Shown piece after piece: positions 7,081 through 12,669 of a stretch of 12,669 bases of DNA. Source of the DNA: an uncultured Comamonadaceae bacterium (GTDB taxonomy: Bacteria > Pseudomonadota > Gammaproteobacteria > Burkholderiales > Burkholderiaceae_C). The position numbers were made by a program, and so were the translations under genes. The notes beneath the pieces were generated by a model, which was given only the letters and a program-made list of their open reading frames with translations, had not been told where the DNA came from and did not search any database. Each line of letters begins with the position of its first letter. Within the stretch, counting starts at the first letter, position 1. The stretch is from positions 1 through 12,669 of the forward strand of contig CALMOI010000343.1 of NCBI GenBank assembly GCA_937871735.1, written 5' to 3'.

Positions 7081-8412
7081 TCAGTGGGGGCGGGCGGCGC
7101 TCGGCATGGGCCGCAGCCGCACCCGCGCCACCAGCCCGCTGTGGCCATCGCTGCGCGGGCCTAGCGTCAAACTGCCGTGGTGCAAGCGCGCCACGCGCTC
7201 CACAATCGCCAGTCCCAAGCCCGCACCGGGGTGACCGCTGCGGGCACTCTCCAAGCGTTCAAATGGCTGCTGCACGCGCGCCAAGTGCTCGGGTGCAATG
7301 CCGGGGCCGCTGTCTTCCACGGTGATTTCCACCTCGTCGCCGTTTTGCCGCGTGCGCAGCGTGACGGGGCCGGGGGCGTAGCGCCGGGCGTTTTCCAGCA
7401 AATTGCCCAGCAGCCGGGTCAGCGCGACGGGGCGCAGCATCAGCGGTGGCAGCGGTTGCAAGTCCAAGTGCTGCGGCTGTTCGGGCGTTTGGCAGGCGTG
7501 GGCGGTGCGCGCTAGCAGCGCGTTCAAATCGGTGAGCTGCGCTGCTTCGCCGCCGCCCACGCGGGCGTAGTCGATGAACTGGCCGACGATGCTGTCGATG
7601 GTGCCGAGCTGGCGTTCCATGCTGGCGCGCAGGTCGTCATCTGCGGGTTGGGGCGTGAGCATGGCCAGCGCCAGTTGCAGCTTGGTCAGCGGCGTGCGCA
7701 GGTCGTGCGACACCCCAGCCAGCATGATGGCGCGCTCGCGGTCTTGCTGACTCAGGCTGGCGCTGAGCTGGCGCAGGCTGTCAGCGAGCTGGGCGATTTC
7801 AAGCGGCGCGTGCTGCGGTAAGCCGTCAGGTGGCTGGCCTTGGCCGATGTCGGCAGCGGCGCGCACCAGTTGGCGCAAAGGCCGGTTGATGCGGCGCTGA
7901 ATCAGCCAAGCGCCCATCAGCGCCAACAGCCCGCTGGCCACGCTGGCCCACAGCAGTGGCAGGCCCATGTTGGGCAGCAGTCCTTGTGTGGACAACCCGA
8001 TCCAGTAGTGCTCCGCCCCCACCGGCACGCGCACCCACAGCCGAGGTTGCGGCTGCCGCTGCCATTGCAAGAGGCGGTCTGGCCCGAGCTCGGGTTGCAG
8101 TTGCCCCAAGGCGTAGCGCAGCAGGTAGTCAAAACGAGGCGGCGTTTGGCCTGAGATGCTGCCGCCCCGTTGCACCAGCGTGTGGCCTGACGCGGTCAGC
8201 TCGGTGGCGTAGGCGGCACGTTGTGCTTCGGGCAGTTGGTGCAGTGCGGCTTGCACGGCGTTGAGGTGGTTGCGGGTGTGGTAAATCATCGCGGCCACGC
8301 GGGGCTTTTGCACCAGTTGGTGAAACAGCAGCCCGCCCACCAGTTGCGCACCGGCAATCAACCCGACCAGCAGCAACAGGTGCTGACCAAACAGCGTGCG
8401 CGGCGCTTTCAT
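7081..8412 (-). CDS. envZ: EnvZ-like osmosensor-type histidine kinase
   Basis: Inner-membrane sensor kinase of 443 residues, partner of the OmpR-like regulator just upstream. Layout: transmembrane segment 1 at about 11-34; periplasmic loop to about 148, rich in Gln/Leu/Arg; transmembrane segment 2 at about 149-171; HAMP linker 172-224; then the dimerisation H-box LAGVSHDLRTPLTKLQLAL with phospho-acceptor His236. The ATPase domain has an N-box LLGNLLENARRYA (334-346), G1 DSGPGI (367-372) and G2 GAGLGLAIV (396-404). The H-box is very close to E. coli EnvZ (AGVSHDLRTPLT). The ATG at 8412 is chosen because it forms an ATGA overlap with the regulator's stop; a start 21 bases further up is possible. 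The stimulus cannot be read from the sequence. It may control porins or envelope genes as EnvZ does elsewhere. Confidence 0.9.
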   Translation of the reverse strand: MKAPRTLFGQHLLLLVGLIAGAQLVGGLLFHQLVQKPRVAAMIYHTRNHLNAVQAALHQLPEAQRAAYATELTASGHTLVQRGGSISGQTPPRFDYLLRYALGQLQPELGPDRLLQWQRQPQPRLWVRVPVGAEHYWIGLSTQGLLPNMGLPLLWASVASGLLALMGAWLIQRRINRPLRQLVRAAADIGQGQPPDGLPQHAPLEIAQLADSLRQLSASLSQQDRERAIMLAGVSHDLRTPLTKLQLALAMLTPQPADDDLRASMERQLGTIDSIVGQFIDYARVGGGEAAQLTDLNALLARTAHACQTPEQPQHLDLQPLPPLMLRPVALTRLLGNLLENARRYAPGPVTLRTRQNGDEVEITVEDSGPGIAPEHLARVQQPFERLESARSGHPGAGLGLAIVERVARLHHGSLTLGPRSDGHSGLVARVRLRPMPSAARPH

Positions 8413-9125
8413 GGTGCGCCGCTGCCGGGGCAAAACTGGTAGCCCACGCCCCAGACGGTTTGCAGGTAGCGCGGCTGGGCCGGGTTGTCTTCCAGCAGGC
8501 GGCGCAAGCGCATGATTTGCACGTCAATGCTGCGGTCGGTGGCTTCGTGGTCACGGCCATAGGCCAGTTCCATCAGCCGCTCGCGCCCCAGCGGGCGGTT
8601 GGGGTGGCGCACCAAGGCGTGCAGCAGTGCGAATTCGCCGCTGGTCAGGCTGAGCAGCTCGCCTTGGCGTTCCAAGCGGCGGGTGCTCAAGTCCAGCACA
8701 AAGGGGCCAAAGCTCACAGTGTCAGCCACGGGCGCGGGGCGGTTGCCTTGCATGGTTTGGCGGCGCACCATCGCTTGCAGCCGGGCCGCCAATTCGCGGG
8801 GCGTGAAGGGTTTGGGCAGGTAGTCGTCTGCGCCCATTTCCAAGCCGATGATGCGGTCGATGGGGTCGCCGCGCGCGGTCAGCATCAAGATGGGAATGGT
8901 GTCGTTTTGGGCGCGCAGGCGGCGGCAGACGGCCAAGCCGTCTTCTCCGGGCATCATCACATCCAGCACCAGCACGTCGTAGCGTTCGCGGGTCAGGAGT
9001 TTGTCCATCGCGGCGGCGGTGGGCACGCTGCGCACCTCAAAGCCTTGGCTGCTGAGGTAGCGTTCCAGCATGGCGCGCAGTTCGGCGTCGTCGTCCAAGA
9101 TCAGGATGCGGGGGGCGGTGGTCAT
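8409..9125 (-). CDS. ompR: OmpR-family response regulator
   Basis: Cytoplasmic DNA-binding regulator phosphorylated by the adjacent kinase. It has 238 residues (E. coli OmpR has 239). Receiver domain 1-120: acidic pocket DDD (11-13), phospho-acceptor Asp55 (LVLDVMMPGEDGL), Thr83 and Lys105 (LPKPF). Winged-helix domain about 135-232, with RSIDVQIMRLRRLLED (198-213) and YLQTVWGVGYQF (220-231), very close to OmpR itself rather than to PhoB or KdpE. The start at 9125 fits the family N-terminus; there is no obvious Shine-Dalgarno. An upstream in-frame ATG at 9176 would add 17 residues without domain content. It overlaps the kinase start by four bases (ATGA). Divergent from the hydroxylase gene. 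Confidence 0.93.
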   Translation of the reverse strand: MTTAPRILILDDDAELRAMLERYLSSQGFEVRSVPTAAAMDKLLTRERYDVLVLDVMMPGEDGLAVCRRLRAQNDTIPILMLTARGDPIDRIIGLEMGADDYLPKPFTPRELAARLQAMVRRQTMQGNRPAPVADTVSFGPFVLDLSTRRLERQGELLSLTSGEFALLHALVRHPNRPLGRERLMELAYGRDHEATDRSIDVQIMRLRRLLEDNPAQPRYLQTVWGVGYQFCPGSGAP

Positions 9126-9232
9126 GGTCGGCGGGTGCGGTGAGTGGGCGGGACGTGTGCAGAAGGTGCGCTTCATCGTAGCAGCGGCATCGCGGCTGTT
9201 CGGGCGGCGGCGGGCCACGGCGCGGGGCAACT

Positions 9233-9269
9233 GTGACAAAGCATGACAAGTGCCCAGCGGCTTGTCATG
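9233..9269. promoter_or_regulatory. Phased TGACA half-sites between ompR and the hydroxylase gene; possible OmpR site
   Basis: GTGACAAAGC and ATGACAAGTG stand in tandem with a 10-bp period (TGACAA at 9234 and 9244). This recalls the tandem 10-bp GTNACA-type half-sites bound by OmpR. A perfect 9-bp inverted repeat, CATGACAAG (9242-9250) with CTTGTCATG (9261-9269), uses the second half-site. A further TTGACA lies at 9293-9298 without a good -10. The rest of the 242-bp gap (9126-9367) shows nothing I can name. Regulator assignment is inference from neighbourhood and spacing. Confidence 0.35.
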
Positions 9270-9367
9270 ACTGCTCATCCATGCGACTGCGCTTGACATG
9301 GTTGGCTCATGGCTGCGGCCTAAAGTCACTCCCAAGCCACCCCTGACGGTGGCATTGGAGCCCGACG

Positions 9368-10327
9368 ATGAACTTAGAGCTGTTGCAAAACCCGCTTTGG
9401 ATGAGCTACGCCTTGCCCGTTTTGGTGCTGCTGGCGGGGCTGGAGTTGCTGCTGCTGCGTCGCCGCGCCCGCCGCCAGCCCGAGGCAGGTCTGAACTACG
9501 ACTGGCGTGAAACAGCAGCCTCGCTGGCGGTGGCCTTGGGCCAGCGCTTGAGCGGCATGTTGACGGCGTTGCTGATCGGCCCGGTCTACGCCGCCGCGTG
9601 GACGCTGCGCCTGTGGGAAGCCCCGCTAGACCAGGTTTGGACGTGGGCGCTGCTCTTTGTGGGCGTGGAATTCATCTACTACTGGCAGCACCGCGCGGGG
9701 CATGAGGTGCGTTGGTTTTGGGCCTCGCACAGCGTGCATCACTCGGTGACGCACTACAACTTGTCTGCCGCGTACCGGTTGGGCTGGACGGCGGGCCTCA
9801 GCGGGCAAGCGCTGTTTTACCTGCCGCTGGCGGTGCTGGGCTTTCACCCGGCGGCGATTTTCGCCATGCTGGGGCTGAATTTGCTGTACCAGTTTGGTCT
9901 GCACACCACGTTGGTGCCCAAGCTGGGCGTGTTGGAGGCGGTGCTGAACACGCCGTCGCACCACCGGGTGCATCACGCCTCGAACCTTGAATACCTTGAT
10001 GCCAACTACGGCGGCGTGTTGATCGTGTTTGACCGCTGGTTCGGCACTTGGCGGCCCGAGCGTGACGATGTGGTGCCGGTCTACGGCTTGGTCACGCCCT
10101 TGCGCAGTCACAACCCGTTGGTCATCGCTTTGCGCGAATGGGCTTGGTTGCTGCGCGATGTGCTGCAAGCCCAAGGCTGGCGGCAGCGCCTTCACTATCT
10201 GGTAAAGCCGCCCGGCTGGCCCGGCGCTACCACCCGCGACTTGCGCCAGCAGACTGCCGCGCCAGCGCAGCAAGCAACGCACTCTGTTGCCACCCTTTCC
10301 CTCACCACCACCAGGAGTTTTTCATGA
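9368..10327 (+). CDS. Sterol desaturase/fatty acid hydroxylase superfamily membrane protein
   Basis: Integral membrane di-iron oxygenase, 319 residues. The eight-histidine signature is visible: HRAGH (108-112), HSVHH (121-125) and HRVHH (199-203), with His179 and others as possible extra ligands. Hydrophobic segments lie at about 14-30, 52-80, 92-105, 143-157 and 162-180, so the histidine boxes face the cytoplasm as in the family. Members hydroxylate or desaturate lipids (sterols, fatty acids, carotenoids, alkylglycerols). The substrate cannot be told here; bacteria of this group do not normally make sterols, so a fatty acid, ornithine lipid or hopanoid-like lipid is more plausible. GGAG (9357-9360) sits 7 bases before the ATG. 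The last about 40 residues (QQTAAPAQQATH onward) look disordered. The stop overlaps the next gene's ATG by four bases (ATGA, 10324-10327). Confidence 0.88.
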   Translation: MNLELLQNPLWMSYALPVLVLLAGLELLLLRRRARRQPEAGLNYDWRETAASLAVALGQRLSGMLTALLIGPVYAAAWTLRLWEAPLDQVWTWALLFVGVEFIYYWQHRAGHEVRWFWASHSVHHSVTHYNLSAAYRLGWTAGLSGQALFYLPLAVLGFHPAAIFAMLGLNLLYQFGLHTTLVPKLGVLEAVLNTPSHHRVHHASNLEYLDANYGGVLIVFDRWFGTWRPERDDVVPVYGLVTPLRSHNPLVIALREWAWLLRDVLQAQGWRQRLHYLVKPPGWPGATTRDLRQQTAAPAQQATHSVATLSLTTTRSFS

Positions 10328-10644
10328 ACGCATCTGTTCGCATCACCATGCCCGCTCGCTGGGCTGTCTTGAGCTTGAGCGCTTTGCTGCTGGCCGCCCC
10401 GGCACTGGCCCGTGACCGGCAGTCCACGGTGACCGGCCCCGCAGGAAAAACGGCGACTTACCAAAGCAGCCGTACGCAGGGCCAAGTCTCGTCGAGCGTG
10501 ACGGGAGCCAATGGGCAAACGGCCAGTCGCAACGTCAGCCGCACAGCTGACAGCACCACGGCCACCGTGACGGGCCCGAAAGGTCAAACCGCCAGCCGTG
10601 TCACGACTCGGACGGGCAGCGGCACCACCACCACCGTCAACTAG
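10324..10644 (+). CDS. Small exported protein with three 23-residue repeats
   Basis: I do not recognise a characterised family. The protein has 106 residues. The first 29 form a Sec signal peptide (basic start, hydrophobic core WAVLSLSALLLAA, AxA-type site APALA followed by R). The mature part is Thr/Ser/Gly-rich and lacks Cys. It consists of three units with an exact 23-residue period: VTG at 36, 59 and 82, and RT at 50, 73 and 96. The unit pattern is VTGxxGxTA followed by about six residues, then RT. No catalytic motif is seen. Likely an extracytoplasmic low-complexity or beta-type repeat protein; binding or surface roles are guesses. AGGAG (10313-10317) is 6 bases before the ATG. The ATGA overlap with the hydroxylase stop suggests coupled translation. 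Some similar short repeat proteins are annotated as hypothetical in Proteobacteria. Confidence 0.8.
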   Translation: MNASVRITMPARWAVLSLSALLLAAPALARDRQSTVTGPAGKTATYQSSRTQGQVSSSVTGANGQTASRNVSRTADSTTATVTGPKGQTASRVTTRTGSGTTTTVN

Positions 10645-10805
10645 GCATGTCTACTGTTACAACGTGTAGCATATGCGGCGCAGTGCTGTGACTTAATTCT
10701 CACCAGAGCCGGTCGGCCTGCTCATGGTGCCTGTGATTGCATTCCTCATGGGGGCGTCACAGGCCGCCCCCTCATGGTGTGAGTTCACTTGGTCAGACTA
10801 CTTTC
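10645..10805. promoter_or_regulatory. Upstream region of pgi copy 2, with inverted repeat and GC hairpin
   Basis: 161 bases without a gene. TGTTAC-AACGT-GTAGCA (10655-10671) is an inverted repeat with one mismatch, a possible operator. It does not match the GTWAY-NNN-GTTAC sites before zwf, pgi copy 1 and edd. CTCATGG occurs three times (10721, 10745, 10771). A 7-bp GC stem (GGGGGCG, 10750-10756, with CGCCCCC, 10765-10771) has an 8-base loop and lies about 35 bases before the start. I find no convincing sigma70 promoter and no strong Shine-Dalgarno. Confidence 0.4.
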
Positions 10806-12467
10806 ATGAACGTTCGCTGCGACGCCGCCCCTGAGTGGGCCATGCTGGGAGATCATTGCGATTCCCACTTTTACCCCGTGACATTGACTCCAGGGAAAGC
10901 TTTTGATCTGCGCTCGGCCTTTGCCCAAGATCCAGATCGCTTCACGCATTTCAGCCAAAGCGCACCGCATGTGTTCGCTGATTTGTCCAAAAACTTGATA
11001 GACCGCGAAGCCGAGGCCTTGCTGTTCTCGCTGGCCAGAACCTGTGGCCTGACGCGGCGGCGCGATGCGATGTACGCCGGTGAATGCGTCAACCTGACCG
11101 AAGGCCGCTCGGTGCTGCACACCTTGCTGCGCTACCCCGCCGATCAGCCGTTGCAGACCCAAATGCACGAAGTGCTGGAGCAGGGCTTGCAAGAAGTCCA
11201 CGCCACGTTGGCGGCGATGTTGACGTTTGCCGAACAAGTGCGCGCCAACGATCAGATCACCGACATCGTGAACATTGGCATCGGCGGCTCGGACTTGGGG
11301 CCGCAAATGGTGGTGCAGGCGCTGGAGCATTACCAGCATCCTGGCAAACGCCTGCACTTTGTCTCGAATGTGGACGGCCATGAAATTGATGCGGTGCTGC
11401 GTCGGCTCAAGCCCGAGCACACGCTGTTTTTGATTGCCTCCAAGACCTTCACCACCGCAGAGACTTTGACCAATGCGCGCTCTGCCAAGGCTTGGTTTCA
11501 GCGCGAAGGTGGCGTGGATGTGGCGGCGCATTTCGTTGCGCTGACCACCAATGTGTCGGCAGCCCAAGCCTTCGGCATCAGCCGCACGTTTGGTTTTTGG
11601 GACTGGGTGGGCGGGCGTTATTCGATTTGGTCAGCCATCGGTTTGCCGATTGCGATAGCGATTGGCGCTGACGGTTTCAAGCAATTGCTGGCCGGCGCGC
11701 ACGAGATGGACGAGCATTTCCGCACCGCGCCGCTGGAGCAAAACTTGCCGGTGCGCTTGGGTCTGCTGGACGTGTGGTATCGCAATTTCCACCAATTCAC
11801 CAGCCGCTGCATCGCGCCGTATCACTCGGCGCTGCGCCGTTACCCGGCGTATTTGCAGCAGTTGGAGATGGAGAGCAACGGCAAGCGCGTCGATTTACAC
11901 GGCTATCCGCTGCCTTACAGCACCTCGCCCGTGCTCTGGGGTGAGCCGGGAACCAATGGGCAGCATGCGTTCTTTCAGATGCTGCACCAAGGTACGGACA
12001 TCGTGCCGGTGGAGTTCGTTGCGGTGTGCCAGCCGACGCACCATCTGCCGGAACATCACCCGCGTTTGTTGGCCAATGCCTTGGCGCAGGCGCAGGCGCT
12101 GATGGTGGGCAAGGCGGCAGCGGGCGGGCACCGGCACTTTCCGGGCAACCGACCCAGCACGTTTTTGCTGCTGGAAGAGTTGACCCCGGCCTCGCTGGGC
12201 GCGTTGATTGCGCTGCAAGAGCACCGCGTGTTTGTCAGCGGTTGCATCTGGGGCATCAACAGCTTTGACCAATGGGGCGTGGAGTTGGGTAAGGTCTTGG
12301 CTGGCGATTTGGAGCAGCGTATGAAGGACTGCAAGGTAGAAGGCTTGGATGCCTCCACCGCAGGCTTGATGACGCGCATGTGCCCCTATTTGCCTTGTGC
12401 TGAAAAAAAGCCCAGCCACAAGGACAAAGCTACCACTCAAAAAGCACGCAAAAAAAGCAGCAAGTAA
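10806..12467 (+). CDS. pgi: Glucose-6-phosphate isomerase, copy 2, with basic C-terminal tail
   Basis: Same reaction as the copy at 2182. The start at 10806 is chosen because the ATGAAC and the preceding CTTTC match copy 1, although the frame is open to a TTG at 10737. The protein has 553 residues. Active-site residues are intact: Arg271 (GGRYS), Glu356 (ESNGK), His387 (GTNGQH) and Lys496 (WGVELGK). A hand alignment gives about 55 differences over about 483 shared residues (about 88% identity), with residues 255-363 identical. Beyond Met522, where copy 1 has only 7 residues left, this copy has a 31-residue tail. The tail starts TRMCPYLPC (a CX4C pair, Cys526/Cys531) and ends in KARKKSSK; about eight Lys and two Arg give it strong positive charge. 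It is monocistronic, ended by the terminator at 12476. A lab-level difference in function is not readable from sequence. Confidence 0.96.
   Translation: MNVRCDAAPEWAMLGDHCDSHFYPVTLTPGKAFDLRSAFAQDPDRFTHFSQSAPHVFADLSKNLIDREAEALLFSLARTCGLTRRRDAMYAGECVNLTEGRSVLHTLLRYPADQPLQTQMHEVLEQGLQEVHATLAAMLTFAEQVRANDQITDIVNIGIGGSDLGPQMVVQALEHYQHPGKRLHFVSNVDGHEIDAVLRRLKPEHTLFLIASKTFTTAETLTNARSAKAWFQREGGVDVAAHFVALTTNVSAAQAFGISRTFGFWDWVGGRYSIWSAIGLPIAIAIGADGFKQLLAGAHEMDEHFRTAPLEQNLPVRLGLLDVWYRNFHQFTSRCIAPYHSALRRYPAYLQQLEMESNGKRVDLHGYPLPYSTSPVLWGEPGTNGQHAFFQMLHQGTDIVPVEFVAVCQPTHHLPEHHPRLLANALAQAQALMVGKAAAGGHRHFPGNRPSTFLLLEELTPASLGALIALQEHRVFVSGCIWGINSFDQWGVELGKVLAGDLEQRMKDCKVEGLDASTAGLMTRMCPYLPCAEKKPSHKDKATTQKARKKSSK
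11568..11894 (+). repeat. Near-identical pgi block, copy 2
   Basis: Partner of 2917-3243, in direct orientation 8651 bases away: 17 synonymous differences in 327 bases by hand count, with a 72-base exact run at 11661-11732. The whole two genes form a direct repeat of about 1.5 kb. Confidence 0.85.
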
Positions 12468-12475
12468 TTTGAATG

Positions 12476-12513
12476 AAAAAACCCCGCAAGGCTCGCACCT
12501 TGCGGGGTTTTTT
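12476..12513. terminator. Bidirectional terminator between pgi copy 2 and groL
   Basis: A perfect 16-bp stem (12476-12491 with 12498-12513) has a 6-base loop CTCGCA, with six A on the left and six T on the right. It can therefore stop transcription from pgi (plus) and from groL (minus). It begins 9 bases after the pgi stop. A smaller stem, AGGGGC-GAA-GCCCCT (12525-12539), lies between it and the groL stop. Confidence 0.95.
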
Positions 12514-12556
12514 GTGGAGCAAGAAGGGGCGAAGCCCCTCCAGCAGCCGGGCGCAA

Positions 12557-12669
12557 TTACATGCCCATGCCGCCCATGCCACCCATACCGCCCATGTCGC
12601 CACCCATGCCACCGGCAGGAGCGTCATCCTTCGGTGCTTCAGCGACCATGCATTCGGTCGTCAGCATCA
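12557..12669 (-). CDS. groL: Chaperonin GroEL, C-terminal end (rest outside window)
   Basis: Only the last 36 residues and the stop are present, read on the minus strand. The sequence MLTTECMVAEAPKDDAPAGG is the conserved GroEL C-terminal segment. It is followed by the disordered Gly-Met tail (GGM repeats, ending GMGM) that projects into the folding cavity. GroEL with GroES folds proteins in the cytoplasm using ATP. The tail identifies the housekeeping type of chaperonin. Transcription comes from beyond the right edge and should end at the bidirectional terminator at 12476-12513. Confidence 0.96.
   Translation of the reverse strand, partial: MLTTECMVAEAPKDDAPAGGMGGDMGGMGGMGGMGM

Noticed and set aside
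9293..9326. TTGACA with TAAAGT as a promoter for the hydroxylase gene
   Set aside because: The 22-bp spacing is too long for a normal sigma70 promoter, and no better -10 was found.
10737..10805. N-terminal extension of pgi copy 2 from a TTG
   Set aside because: Copy 1 starts at the equivalent ATGAAC, and the extra 23 residues cover the GC hairpin and CTCATGG repeats, which look like leader DNA.
12404..12410. In-frame A AAA AAG slippery heptamer near the end of pgi copy 2, as in programmed -1 frameshifting
   Set aside because: No stimulatory hairpin or internal Shine-Dalgarno is evident nearby, and the -1 frame gives only a tail of similar length ending just past the normal stop.
12560..12625. 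Short tandem repeat of CAT/GCC/ACC triplets
   Set aside because: This is the coding sequence of the GroEL Gly-Met tail, not a separate repeat element or CRISPR.

Overview
The window looks like chromosomal DNA of a betaproteobacterium, probably Burkholderiales of the Comamonadaceae type. It is GC-rich and densely coded. Its glucokinase, Zwf, OmpR and GroEL C-terminus (a GGM-rich tail) look like those of that group. The taxon is an inference from protein flavour; no rRNA or tRNA is present. I see no mobile element, CRISPR array or phage gene.

The left half (1-7079) is a glucose catabolism cluster built around the Entner-Doudoroff (ED) pathway. It holds the end of glucokinase (glk), glucose-6-phosphate dehydrogenase (zwf, minus), glucose-6-phosphate isomerase copy 1 (pgi, plus), an SMP-30 family lactonase (minus), 6-phosphogluconate dehydratase (edd, plus) and KDPG aldolase (eda, plus, overlapping edd by 10 bases). 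Together they make glucose-6-P, oxidise it to the lactone, probably open the lactone with the SMP-30 protein (no classical pgl is seen), dehydrate 6-phosphogluconate to KDPG and cleave it to pyruvate and glyceraldehyde-3-P. Pgi links fructose-6-P to the route. The two divergent promoter regions (zwf/pgi and lactonase/edd) share a short operator, GTWAY-NNN-GTTAC, three sites in all. It resembles the published HexR site of proteobacteria, so the cluster is probably one regulon; the regulator gene is not in the window.

The middle (7081-9125, minus strand) is an OmpR/EnvZ-type two-component pair with an ATGA start/stop overlap. Its upstream region carries phased TGACA half-sites that could be an autoregulatory OmpR site. 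Divergent from it is a two-gene unit (9368-10644): a membrane di-iron hydroxylase of the sterol desaturase superfamily and, coupled by another ATGA overlap, a small exported protein made of three 23-residue repeats.

The right end (10806-12467) is a second full pgi, about 88% identical in protein to the first over the shared core, in the same orientation 8.6 kb away. It has a different upstream region and an extra lysine-rich C-terminal tail. A strong bidirectional terminator separates it from the end of groL (minus strand), which runs off the window.

The genes are mostly familiar. The less ordinary points are the paired pgi genes with conversion-like tracts and a new tail, the shared operator, the lactonase standing in for pgl, and the coupled hydroxylase/repeat-protein pair. 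I do not see a clear undescribed defence or mobile system.
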